Part shown: one piece after another, positions 1 to 8,283 of the stretch
Position numbering within the stretch: the stretch's first letter is position 1
Layout: each line of letters opens with the position of its first letter
Assembly (NCBI GenBank): GCA_002336895.1
Contig: DDFC01000022.1
Location: 124,001-188,000 of the forward strand
DNA from: Verrucomicrobiaceae bacterium UBA1938
GTDB taxonomy: Bacteria; Verrucomicrobiota; Verrucomicrobiia; Verrucomicrobiales; Verrucomicrobiaceae
Direction of reading: 5' to 3'
DNA: 64,000 nt
Program-made: the position numbers and the translations under genes
The notes under the pieces: generated by a model
Databases searched by the model: none
The model's input: the letters and a program-made list of their open reading frames with translations, nothing else
What the model was told of the DNA's origin: nothing

Positions 1-2
1 CC

Positions 3-1028
3 GTGGACAAGCAGGCCGGATGGCGCAGCGTGCTGGGCATCATCCCCGCCATTGTAGATCTGGTGCTGCAGATCGCACAGACCGCACGCGCCTTTGACGT
101 GGTGTATGCCAACACCGCCAAGGCCCTCATCATCGGCGGCCCTGCCGCACGGCTGGCTGGCCGCAGGCTTGTCTTCCACCTGCACGACATCATTTCAGAC
201 GGTCATTTCAGCAGGCTGAACCAGCGTGCGCTCATCGGTTGTGCCAACACCTGTGCCAGCAGCGTCATCGCCAATTCCGAAGCCACCAAGGCCGCCTTCA
301 TCGCCAGTGGCGGTCGTGCCTCTCTCTGCGTCGTGGTTCCCAATGGCTTTCACATTCCAGAGCAGCGCACTACTGCAGAGGCCGTGCGCACACTGCGCGC
401 AGAGCTGCAGATTCCACAAGATGCTTGGACCGTCCTCATGGCTGGCAGGCTGGCGCCTTGGAAGGGCCAGCACGTGCTGCTGGAGGCGCTGCGCAGCGTG
501 CCCGAAGCGCATGCCGTGCTGCTGGGGGATGCGCTCTTCACCGATGAAGACCGCCGCTACGCGCAGCAGCTGCACGCCACAGCGGAAGAGCCCGCGCTCG
601 CAGGCCGCATCCACTTTGCAGGCTTCAAGACGGAAACCCTGCCCTACTTTGACATGGCTGATGCCGTCGTGCACGCCTCCGTGCATGCAGAGCCTTTTGG
701 CCGTGTGATCGTGGAGGGCATGCTGGCTGGCAAGCCCGTGATCGCCACGCGCGCAGGCGGTGCGGCTGAGATCCTGCAGCATGAGCACACCGGACTGCTC
801 GTGGCTCCGGGAGATGCTTCAGATCTGGCCGCCGCACTGCTTCGTCTGCGGCAGGATGCCGCTTTTGCCACCACACTTTCCCAGCAGGCGCAGCAGACGG
901 CGCGCAGCGTTTACGCTCTCAGCACCGTGCAGCAGCAGATCGAATCCGTCATCCGCCAGACCGCCCGCCTCAGCCCGGCAGCCGAGGCCGCCGCAGAAAC
1001 CAACACGCCGATCCATCAGGTGGCATGA
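3..1028 (+). CDS. GT4-family glycosyltransferase (5' partial)
   Basis: Probable retaining GT-B glycosyltransferase of family GT4, adding sugars from nucleotide-sugar donors during surface polysaccharide assembly. The reading frame is open from the window edge and begins at a GTG without visible upstream context, so the real start is probably outside the window. The C-terminal half carries the family's EPFGRVIVEGM element (the E-x7-E donor-binding motif) followed by GKPVIATRAGG. An N-terminal HLHD segment fits the acceptor domain of GT4 enzymes. The stop overlaps the next glycosyltransferase start in an ATGA arrangement, so the two are likely translated together. Sugar specificity cannot be read from sequence. 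Confidence 0.85.
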   Translation: MDKQAGWRSVLGIIPAIVDLVLQIAQTARAFDVVYANTAKALIIGGPAARLAGRRLVFHLHDIISDGHFSRLNQRALIGCANTCASSVIANSEATKAAFIASGGRASLCVVVPNGFHIPEQRTTAEAVRTLRAELQIPQDAWTVLMAGRLAPWKGQHVLLEALRSVPEAHAVLLGDALFTDEDRRYAQQLHATAEEPALAGRIHFAGFKTETLPYFDMADAVVHASVHAEPFGRVIVEGMLAGKPVIATRAGGAAEILQHEHTGLLVAPGDASDLAAALLRLRQDAAFATTLSQQAQQTARSVYALSTVQQQIESVIRQTARLSPAAEAAAETNTPIHQVA

Positions 1029-2317
1029 ACTCTTCCTCCAATATTCCCACCCAAGACCCGCAAGCCATGTGCAGCATCAAATCCAAACGTCGCGTCGCCA
1101 TTGTTCATGACTGGCTCCCTGTTTACGGCGGAGCCGAGCGTGTGCTGGAGCAGATGCTCATGGTCTATCCGGAGGCCGATGTGTTCAGTCTCATCGATGC
1201 CCTTGATGCAGAGAACCGGAAATTCCTCAAAGGCCGTCCGGTCAAGACCTCCTTTGTGCAGAAGCTCCCCGGCGGAAAGAAATACTACCGCCACTGCTTC
1301 CCCATCATGCCGCTGGCCATCGAGCAGTTTGACTTCAGTCCGTACGACATGGTCATCACCAGCAGCTATGCCTTTGCCAAAGGCATCATCACCGGCCCGC
1401 GCCAGCTCCATCTCTGCTACTGCCACTCCCCCATCCGCTACGCGTGGGATCTGCAGACACAGTACCTCAAGGAGTCACGCATGGACCGCGGCCCCTTCAC
1501 CTGGCTTGTGCGCGGCATGCTGCACTTCATCCGCATGTGGGACAGCCGCACCGCCGCAGGTGTGGACGCCTTCATGGCCAACTCCCGCTTCATCTCACGC
1601 CGCATCGAAAAAGTGTACCGTCGTGACGCCACGGTGGTCTATCCGCCGGTGAACATCGACCGCTTTGAAGTCGGTGAAGAAAAAGAAGACTTTTACGTCA
1701 CCGCCTCACGTCTTGTGCCCTACAAGCGCATCGACCTCATCATTCAGGCATTCAATGGCATGCCAGACCGCAAGCTCGTCGTCATGGGAGATGGTCCTGA
1801 GCTGCCGAAGCTGCGCCGTCTGGCCGGACCCAATGTGCAGGTGATGGGCTGGCAGCCGCAGGAGGTGCTCAAGAGCAACCTCAAACGCGCACGCGGTTTT
1901 GTCTTCGCCGGTGAGGAGGACTTTGGCATCATTCTTCTGGAGGCGCAGGCCAGCGGCACGCCCGTCATCGCTTATGGCCGTGGTGGCGCGCTGGAGACCG
2001 TGGTGGAAAACCAGACCGGTCTTTTCTTTGGCGAGCAGAGCACCGAGTCCCTGCAAGGTGCGGTGGCGGAATTTGAAAGCCGCCGGTGGAATGCACAGAA
2101 GTGCCGCCAGAATGCCGAGCGCTTCAGCGCCCAGGTCTTCCGCGACAGATTCCAGCAGTTTGTGGAATCTGAGTGGGAACGCTTTGCCGCCATGACAGCC
2201 GGTGTGGACACCGCCTCCGCCAGCCGTCATGAACACAGGCTCAGCGTCCATGAAGACGAGCCGATGGAGGAAGGCACAGCCCTGGGCATGCGCATGCAGC
2301 CCATGCTGCCCTCCTGA
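1025..2317 (+). CDS. GT4-family glycosyltransferase, mannosyltransferase-like
   Basis: A complete 430-residue GT-B glycosyltransferase. The N-terminal domain has VAIVHDWLPVYGGAERVL, the usual opening of WbaZ/WcaI-like GT4 enzymes with its glycine-rich acceptor loop, and CHSPIRYAWD further on. The C-terminal domain carries EEDFGIILLEAQASGTPVIA with the E-x7-E motif. The start at 1025 overlaps the upstream stop by four bases; an internal Met at 1067 is an alternative. The last 35 residues are low in homology-like features. It likely adds a sugar to a lipid-linked polysaccharide precursor at the cytoplasmic membrane. The export genes downstream fit a surface polysaccharide locus, but donor and acceptor are unknown. 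Confidence 0.88.
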   Translation: MNSSSNIPTQDPQAMCSIKSKRRVAIVHDWLPVYGGAERVLEQMLMVYPEADVFSLIDALDAENRKFLKGRPVKTSFVQKLPGGKKYYRHCFPIMPLAIEQFDFSPYDMVITSSYAFAKGIITGPRQLHLCYCHSPIRYAWDLQTQYLKESRMDRGPFTWLVRGMLHFIRMWDSRTAAGVDAFMANSRFISRRIEKVYRRDATVVYPPVNIDRFEVGEEKEDFYVTASRLVPYKRIDLIIQAFNGMPDRKLVVMGDGPELPKLRRLAGPNVQVMGWQPQEVLKSNLKRARGFVFAGEEDFGIILLEAQASGTPVIAYGRGGALETVVENQTGLFFGEQSTESLQGAVAEFESRRWNAQKCRQNAERFSAQVFRDRFQQFVESEWERFAAMTAGVDTASASRHEHRLSVHEDEPMEEGTALGMRMQPMLPS

Positions 2318-2873
2318 TCCGGTGATGAGCTGAAAGCAGCTCATCTCAGCATGCCGCCACACGACGGGCGGCCTCATGCTCTGACTCAAACCCGTGACTG
2401 ATGGCGGAGCCATGCCTTGATCCCACAATTCGCTGCCCTGCACGGGCACCAGGGAGGTCAGGCCTTATTCGTGTGTGACCTAACGCGGGACATGTCTTCC
2501 GGCACGGCACCCTACTGATGGCGGAGCTTTACTGTAAAAAGAAGAATCATGAGAAGAGACCGCAAGCCATAGCATAAGGTGAAATTAAATAAGCCCCAAG
2601 CCTATGACTCATTCCATATTGTCATCGTAGGATTTGAAAAGCTGTAAAAGCTCAAAGCCACCATGGCTTTCCCCCCTTGGCATAGCATTTCATAGAGAAG
2701 AGAAACACGGCCACTTTTTTCGCATCAGCAATTTTTGGGGTTATCTCTCGGAAAATCAACGCATAAGCACTTCAAGTGTAAGCAAAGCCTTAACCGGATT
2801 TAAGTCACGCAAGCATCTCTGCGGCCAATGCCCTGCTCTATGTTTGATAATGATTCTGAACAATCGAGTTATC
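2318..2873. other. 556-bp intergenic spacer before the polysaccharide export genes
   Basis: No convincing gene is seen. Just after the glycosyltransferase stop, 2324-2345 can form a perfect 9-bp stem with an AAAG loop, but no T-run follows, so it is at best a weak transcript end. A 14-base direct repeat (ACTGATGGCGGAGC) occurs near 2397 and again at 2514. The second half is clearly more AT-rich than its surroundings and probably holds the promoter of the FecR-barrel-export genes; no convincing -35/-10 pair could be assigned. Confidence 0.5.
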
Positions 2874-3893
2874 ATGGCAAATGTCACATCTCTGCCGGTT
2901 TCTGGCCGGACACGGTGGCTGCAGGGTCTCTTCATGTGCGGAATGGCGGTGCTGCTGCTGGCTGCCCCGCCCTCACTGCAAGCTCAGCAAGGCACCTCAG
3001 TTACAGCACGGGTTTCGGCCGTGAAAGGAGTCGTGATGATCTCCCTGAGCGGTGGCGGTGAGAAACCATTGGAGAAAGGAGACACCATCCGCTCCGGCAC
3101 GGTGATCTCCTGCGGCGCTGGTGCGGGTGCCTCTCTCAAGCCCCTGCCTACGCTGCACATCATCCTCTATCCGGACAGCAAGGTGCGTTTTGACAGCGCC
3201 AGCATCAACAGTGAAGGCGGCGGCGGCGTGATGTGCACCATCATCGCAGGCAAAGCCCTCTTTCATGTGGATGACAACGTCCCCGGCAGCCCGGGCGGCG
3301 GCAATGGTGGCGGAGCTGGAAACCCACCGCCCTCCATCAAGGTCACCGTCGTCACGGATGAAGGTACGATCATCAATAACATGGGTGGACAGCCCCAGCC
3401 CACCGGCAACACCCCGCAGGGAGGAGACGCCGGCACCCCCATCGTCATCATCAGCGCCACCTGGACTGTACAGCATGATGAAGGCCGCACCATCGTGGCC
3501 GTGGGCGAAGGCCTGAGCAATGTCACCATCGGCAAAGGCTCCGCAGCCACCAATGGCGAAGTGGGCGGCCAGGTCAAAGTGCCGCAGGGCTCGGTCATCT
3601 GGCTCTTCAACCGTGGCGGAAAAATCGAGGCCGACCTGGTGGACACCAATACTGGCAAAGTGACCAACCTCACCGGCGGCTCCTCCTCCGGCGGCAGCAA
3701 TCTGGTGGAGCAGTCCAAGCAGCAGATCGTCACCCCCTCCTCCGGCGGCGGCGGCAGTGGTGGCGGCACTCCAGGCAGCACCCCCGGCACTGGCCCGGGC
3801 ATCACCCCCGGCACTCCCAGCACCCCTTCCTCCAATCCTGACATGTCAACACCGCAGAAGCCGCTCCCAGTGGTTTCCGCGGACACCCCCTGA
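2874..3893 (+). CDS. Exported FecR-domain protein
   Basis: A 339-residue protein with a signal peptide (hydrophobic core MCGMAVLLLAAPP, likely cleavage near ALQAQ-type residues 35-40). A FecR-like fold follows: a VSAVKGVVMI strand, then GDTIRSGTVISCG and a LYPDSKVRFDSAS strand, the pattern of FecR/LysM-associated domains. The C-terminal 100 residues are Gly/Ser/Pro-rich low complexity, which may be a flexible surface or periplasmic tail. The ATG at 2874 was chosen because the signal peptide begins directly after it; the open frame runs upstream to 2634 without domain-like sequence. No sigma factor or anti-sigma partner is adjacent, so a role in envelope or exopolysaccharide assembly is more likely than iron-citrate signalling. 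Confidence 0.75.
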   Translation: MANVTSLPVSGRTRWLQGLFMCGMAVLLLAAPPSLQAQQGTSVTARVSAVKGVVMISLSGGGEKPLEKGDTIRSGTVISCGAGAGASLKPLPTLHIILYPDSKVRFDSASINSEGGGGVMCTIIAGKALFHVDDNVPGSPGGGNGGGAGNPPPSIKVTVVTDEGTIINNMGGQPQPTGNTPQGGDAGTPIVIISATWTVQHDEGRTIVAVGEGLSNVTIGKGSAATNGEVGGQVKVPQGSVIWLFNRGGKIEADLVDTNTGKVTNLTGGSSSGGSNLVEQSKQQIVTPSSGGGGSGGGTPGSTPGTGPGITPGTPSTPSSNPDMSTPQKPLPVVSADTP

Positions 3894-3901
3894 TTCAGCC
3901 G

Positions 3902-5179
3902 ATGCTCCCCCAAAGCCCCTCCCCATTCCGAAATACCGCAGCATTGCTGATGTGCTGCGCTTTGCTGCATTCCGCAGGTGCCCTGGCCCAGGACGCGCTG
4001 CGTGATGCAGCCGCCGGCACCAAGGCATCTCTGGCGGCACCCGCCACCGAAGTCGCCAACCCCGAGGCCAAGGACTCCGAGGATCTCTTTCTCGAGGAGT
4101 ACATGAACTACCAGATGCGGCTCCTCAAAAACTGGAAGCTGCGCGTCTTTGCCTCAGGCACCTGGCGCTACGACTCCAACGTCTTTCTGCGCAACTTCAA
4201 CCGCCAGAGCGACATGCTCTGGAGCGCACGCCCCGGCTTTCAATACTCCTACGGAGATGAAAACGCCAAGCTCCAGCTGCTGGCGGACTACAACGCGCAA
4301 TTCAACTTCTACGACAAGTTCAGCCAGCAGAACTCCATCAACCAGTTCCTGAGCGTCTCGTTGAACTACCGAATGCAGAAAACCTCATTCAAGTTCACCA
4401 GCCTCTTCAACCAGGTGATGGGCGGGGATCTGGATGTGGGCGGGCAGGCACAGCGCGTCAACTTCACCCCCCAGCTTCAGATCATGTATGAAGCCACGGA
4501 AAAAGTGCGCGTGGGCATCACCGGGCAGTTGCAGCAGACTCACTACAATTCGCTCCTCTCCTCCCACACGTGGCGTTTTGGTGTGTTTGCAGACTACGCC
4601 TTCTCGCCGCGCTTCCGCCTTGGCCTGCAGTTCAATGAAATGATCCAGGAAGTGCAGCAGAGCGGACGCCAGACAGGTCAGGACTACCTGGTGCGCATGG
4701 AGTATGAAGCCTCCAAGAAGCTGTCCATCACCGGTTCGGGTGGCATCCACATCCTGCATACGATCTCCGCAGGAGACGCCACCCTGCCCGTCGGCATGCT
4801 GGGCCTCAAGTATGCCATCGGTCCGAAAACCTCCATTTACGCGAATGCCTACGCCCGTGCGCAGAACTCCCCCTCCTTGGGCGGTCAGTACTTCCAGTCC
4901 CAGGGGGTCCTGGCGGGAATACAGCAGCAGCTCGGCACCAAGGTCACCCTGGGCACGGACGTCGGCTACGACTACTCCCAGTATCACACCTACATCGCAA
5001 ATTTGGCCAGCAACCGCCGCGACCACGTCTTCTTCGTGCGCCCTTGGCTGAAGTACACGCTCAACCGGCATATCTCGCTGGAGCTCTTCTACCAGCATAC
5101 CAGCAACGAATCCACCGGCAACGGCTCCCAGCCCTTCGTGCGCGATCTCGTAGGCGCAGGCCTCACCAGCACCTGGTAA
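3902..5179 (+). CDS. Outer-membrane beta-barrel protein of the polysaccharide locus
   Basis: A 425-residue protein with an N-terminal signal peptide ending near AGALAQ. A long series of alternating, aromatic-bordered strands follows (for example RVFASGTWRYDSNVF, VRVGITGQLQQTHY, HISLELFYQHTSNES) and it ends in TSTW, typical of a terminal beta-strand recognised by BAM. This matches the outer-membrane barrels found beside Wza/Wzc genes in exopolysaccharide loci of Planctomycetes, Verrucomicrobia and Proteobacteria. It starts 9 bp after the FecR-domain gene and is followed 19 bp later by the export gene, so it is probably the outer-membrane exit or an assembly partner. Direct function is inferred. 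Confidence 0.75.
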   Translation: MLPQSPSPFRNTAALLMCCALLHSAGALAQDALRDAAAGTKASLAAPATEVANPEAKDSEDLFLEEYMNYQMRLLKNWKLRVFASGTWRYDSNVFLRNFNRQSDMLWSARPGFQYSYGDENAKLQLLADYNAQFNFYDKFSQQNSINQFLSVSLNYRMQKTSFKFTSLFNQVMGGDLDVGGQAQRVNFTPQLQIMYEATEKVRVGITGQLQQTHYNSLLSSHTWRFGVFADYAFSPRFRLGLQFNEMIQEVQQSGRQTGQDYLVRMEYEASKKLSITGSGGIHILHTISAGDATLPVGMLGLKYAIGPKTSIYANAYARAQNSPSLGGQYFQSQGVLAGIQQQLGTKVTLGTDVGYDYSQYHTYIANLASNRRDHVFFVRPWLKYTLNRHISLELFYQHTSNESTGNGSQPFVRDLVGAGLTSTW

Positions 5180-5198
5180 CCCCCTCCCCCACTTTCTC

Positions 5199-5897
5199 AT
5201 GAACTCTCCTCGGCATCTTACTGGCAGGAAAAGCAGCAGCCTGCGCGGCATCTGCCTCATGCTCGGCTGCCTGGGCGGCATGCTCAGCGCTCTGCACGCC
5301 CAGCAGACCACCGCACAGGCCTACGGCAGCCAGCCCCGCACGCCTTCGCCTTACGGAGCCACGGCTTCGGATTTGCAGCAGAAAGGCTCGGCACCTGCGG
5401 ACTACCTTATCCGTGAGGGGGACATGGTGCAGATCTCCGTCTTTGATGAGCCTGATCTGGCCGCAGGCGGGAGAGTGCGCAATGACGGCACCATCCAGTG
5501 CCCGCTCATTGGCTCGGTCAAAATCCAGGGCCTGAGCCAGTCGGCCGCCGCCCGCCTCATCGAGACTGAATACCGCAAGGACTACCTCGTGCATCCGGAG
5601 GTGAATCTCTTTGTCTCCCAGTTCTCCTCCCAGCACGTCACCATTCTCGGCCAGGTGATGCGCCCCGGCTCGCATGAGCTGCCGGTGGAAAAAAACCTCA
5701 CCATCCTGCAGGTCCTCGGACTTGCCGGCGGCCCCACACGGATCGCCAACCTCAAGAAGGTGCTCGTGAAGCGCATGATGGGCTCGCAGGAAAAGATTTT
5801 CAAAGTGGACGTGAACGCCATGGCCTCTGGAAGCGAGACCATGATGTTCTACGTGCGCGAAGACGACGTCATCACCGTGCCGGAAAGCTTCTTCTAA
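5199..5897 (+). CDS. Polysaccharide export protein, Wza-like (Poly_export/SLBB)
   Basis: A 232-residue exported protein with a hydrophobic signal segment and a start of mature sequence near LHAQQ. The polysaccharide biosynthesis/export domain is clear: DYLIREGDMVQISVFDEPDLA, then GGRVRNDGTIQCPLIGSV with the AAARLIE segment after it. An SLBB-type beta-grasp domain follows, with VTILGQVMRPGSHELP and LTILQVLGLAGG. It ends at ITVPESFF. Family members form the periplasmic ring or outer-membrane channel for capsule and exopolysaccharide. It is shorter than E. coli Wza (about 380 residues) and lacks the C-terminal amphipathic helix, so the neighbouring barrel may supply the membrane pore. No lipobox cysteine is obvious. 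Confidence 0.88.
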   Translation: MNSPRHLTGRKSSSLRGICLMLGCLGGMLSALHAQQTTAQAYGSQPRTPSPYGATASDLQQKGSAPADYLIREGDMVQISVFDEPDLAAGGRVRNDGTIQCPLIGSVKIQGLSQSAAARLIETEYRKDYLVHPEVNLFVSQFSSQHVTILGQVMRPGSHELPVEKNLTILQVLGLAGGPTRIANLKKVLVKRMMGSQEKIFKVDVNAMASGSETMMFYVREDDVITVPESFF

Positions 5898-5906
5898 TTC
5901 AACATC

Positions 5907-8144
5907 ATGCACCCAGCCTCTCTCAACCTCACACGACCTGCTTATGAGATGCCGCCACGCATGGAGGCTGAAGCGGAGTCCCCGTCCATGCTCAACCCGG
6001 CCCAGCTCGTGGACGGCATGCGCCGCCACAGCTGGATCCCCATCACCCTCTCCCTCTTCGGACTGATCCTCGGCTACGCTTATTTTAAACGCCAGAAGCC
6101 CGTGTACGAGGCCGTCAGCGTGGCCCAGTTTGGCTCCGAGCAGCAGTCTCTGCTGGGCATGAACGGCATGAACACGCCCACCAGCCTGGCCGACGAAAAA
6201 TCCGTCAACACCCTCATCCAGGCCGCCAAAAGCCGCGAGGTCATGGGCCGCGTGGTCTCCGAGCTGAACCTCACCCAGCTCCCCGCCTTTGCCGGCGGCC
6301 ATCCTGCCGCCTCCAAAGAGGCCAAGGACAACGCCATCTTCATGATCAACTCCATGATCCGCATCTCCCTGCGCAAGGACACGCGCCTGATCGACTTTGC
6401 AGTCACCGGAGCGGAGCCTGAGCAGGTGGCCTCCCTTTCCAACCAAGCCGTGCTCAGCCTCGTGGCCGAGCTGGAGAGCCAGAAGAGCAAGACCATGCAG
6501 AGCGCCATCCAGTCCCTCGTGTCTGAAGGCCAGCGCCTGCAGGAAAAGCTCAAAAAGTCCGAGCTGGCCATGCATGACTACAAGCGCTCCAACCAGGCCA
6601 TCTCCCTCGATGAGCGCAAGGACCTCGTGCTCACCAAGCTCAAGGAGCTCAGCTCCGAGCTCAACCAGCAGTCCAAGGAGCGCCTGACTCTGGAAACCCA
6701 GCTCCAGGCCTGCCAGGAGGGCAAGCTGCCCCGCGACGAGCTGCTCAATCTCCCCTCCATCGCCAGCCACCCCAAAGTCTCCAGCATCCTCACCCAGTTG
6801 CAGACCCAGAAGGCCTCCCTCGCCCTCATCTCCGAGCGCTACAAGCCCAAGCATCCCAAATACGAAGCCATCCAGGTGGTCATCAACAACCAGGAGGATC
6901 AGCTCAATACAGTGCTGGCAGACGCCGTGCACCTGCTGGAGTCCAGCTGCGAGCATGCCCGCGAGCTGGAACGCCGCCTGCAGGAGCAGCTGAAAAAGCA
7001 GGAATCCGACGCTCTGGATCTCGAACAGCTCGCTGTGCAGTACAATGTGCTCAAGCGCGAGATGGAGTCCGACCAGGCCGTGTATGAGTCCGTGCTCTCC
7101 CGCATCAAGCAGGTGGACGTGTCCAAAGGCATGGAAACTCCGCCCATCTGGGTGCACCAGCTGGCCATGGTGCCCGGAGAGCCCATCTCCCCCAATGCCA
7201 AAAAGGTGGTGGGCAGCTCCACCGCCGGCGGCTTCATGCTCGGCCTGGCCATCATCGGCCTCATCGTCATGCAGGACCGCTCCATCCGCTCTGTGGATGA
7301 CGCACGCCAGAGGCTGCGCGTGCCGGTGCTCGGCACCATCGCCAACCTCCGCCCGGCCGCCCTGGCTGAGTCGCAGCGGGCGCATGACCAGAACCAGCCG
7401 GGCCTCACCCCGGTGCTGATCGCCCACAAGGCGGTGGCTGAAAACTTCCGCGAATTCCGCGCCATCATCGCACGCATGGCCAAAAGCTCCCACACCTGCC
7501 ACATGGTGGTCAGCGCCGTGCCGGACGAGGGCAAGACCTTTGTCTCCACACATCTCGCTGTCAGCCTGGCCAGCCAGGGCTTCCGCACGCTCCTCATCGA
7601 CATGGACCTCCGCCGCTCCCAGCTGGCGGACGTCTTTGGCATCCCCAGCACCCGTAAAGGCGTGATCGATCTCCTGCTCGAAGAAGTATCCTTCTCCGAG
7701 GTCTGCCTCAGCGGCGGCATCGCCCATCTGGCCATCCTGCCTGCTGGCAAGCGCGTGGCCAATCCTGCGGAACTCCTCTCCACCTGCGGCGTGGAGCGCC
7801 TGAAGGAAATGGCATTTGCCGCCGGGTTTGACCGCATCGTCATCGACACCGCACCGCTGATCCCTGTCAATGACACCCTGGAGCTCGGCGCGCTGGCAGA
7901 CAGCACTTTCCTCGTGGTGCGCTGCAACCGCACCCCCACCGACATCGTGCAGGAGGCCATCCGCAAGCTTCACCAGACCGGCATTCCGCTCACCGGCCTC
8001 GTGCTCAACCGTCTGGCCCACCGCGCCCGCACCTACGACTACTACTACCACCGCTCCTACTACAAGGCGAACGACCAGGAGGAATCCGCACCTCTTCGCC
8101 CAAACACACGTGGCATGAGCAATCCGCCCCGCATCATCGGCTGA
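5907..8144 (+). CDS. Wzc-like polysaccharide co-polymerase and bacterial tyrosine kinase
   Basis: A 745-residue inner-membrane protein with Wzz-like chain-length domain and BY-kinase. A first membrane helix lies near residues 37-56 (ITLSLFGLILGY). A long periplasmic region rich in predicted coiled coil (about 180-390) and a second helix near 434-452 (GFMLGLAIIGLIVM) follow. The cytoplasmic kinase has Walker A AVPDEGKTF near 535, Walker A' LLIDMDLRRSQ and a Walker B VIDTAPL. The C-terminus has the expected tyrosine cluster, with six tyrosines in YDYYYHRSYY. It works with Wza-type proteins to set polymer length by autophosphorylation. It begins 9 bp after the export gene. Confidence 0.93.
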   Translation: MHPASLNLTRPAYEMPPRMEAEAESPSMLNPAQLVDGMRRHSWIPITLSLFGLILGYAYFKRQKPVYEAVSVAQFGSEQQSLLGMNGMNTPTSLADEKSVNTLIQAAKSREVMGRVVSELNLTQLPAFAGGHPAASKEAKDNAIFMINSMIRISLRKDTRLIDFAVTGAEPEQVASLSNQAVLSLVAELESQKSKTMQSAIQSLVSEGQRLQEKLKKSELAMHDYKRSNQAISLDERKDLVLTKLKELSSELNQQSKERLTLETQLQACQEGKLPRDELLNLPSIASHPKVSSILTQLQTQKASLALISERYKPKHPKYEAIQVVINNQEDQLNTVLADAVHLLESSCEHARELERRLQEQLKKQESDALDLEQLAVQYNVLKREMESDQAVYESVLSRIKQVDVSKGMETPPIWVHQLAMVPGEPISPNAKKVVGSSTAGGFMLGLAIIGLIVMQDRSIRSVDDARQRLRVPVLGTIANLRPAALAESQRAHDQNQPGLTPVLIAHKAVAENFREFRAIIARMAKSSHTCHMVVSAVPDEGKTFVSTHLAVSLASQGFRTLLIDMDLRRSQLADVFGIPSTRKGVIDLLLEEVSFSEVCLSGGIAHLAILPAGKRVANPAELLSTCGVERLKEMAFAAGFDRIVIDTAPLIPVNDTLELGALADSTFLVVRCNRTPTDIVQEAIRKLHQTGIPLTGLVLNRLAHRARTYDYYYHRSYYKANDQEESAPLRPNTRGMSNPPRIIG

Positions 8145-8150
8145 TCGTGC

Positions 8151-8186
8151 AGCGCACAAGGTAGGGAGGGCTGTCCCCAGCCCTCC
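8151..8186. repeat. Palindromic dispersed repeat, family A copy 1
   Basis: AGCGCACAAGG leads into a 9-bp perfect stem (GGAGGGCTG / CAGCCCTCC, 8165-8173 and 8178-8186) with loop TCCC. A near-identical unit lies at 26731-26764 and a reverse-oriented hairpin at 23680-23699. This copy sits six bases after the Wzc-like stop, so it may also end that transcript, although no T-run follows. Confidence 0.75.
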
Positions 8187-8283
8187 ACCGTCGGAGCCCA
8201 GCGTGTGCGTGCAGACGATTCTGCGCAAGAAATCCGGACGAATGGTGTAGTTTTGGCTCCCCCAAAACCTGTTCCTCCCCTGC

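Noticed and set aside
2324..2345. Perfect 9-bp hairpin after the second glycosyltransferase as a terminator
   Set aside because: No T-run follows on the coding strand, so it is only mentioned within the spacer.
3263..3970. Minus-strand frame opposite the FecR-domain gene
   Set aside because: Pro-rich because it complements a Gly-rich tail; no start context or domain.
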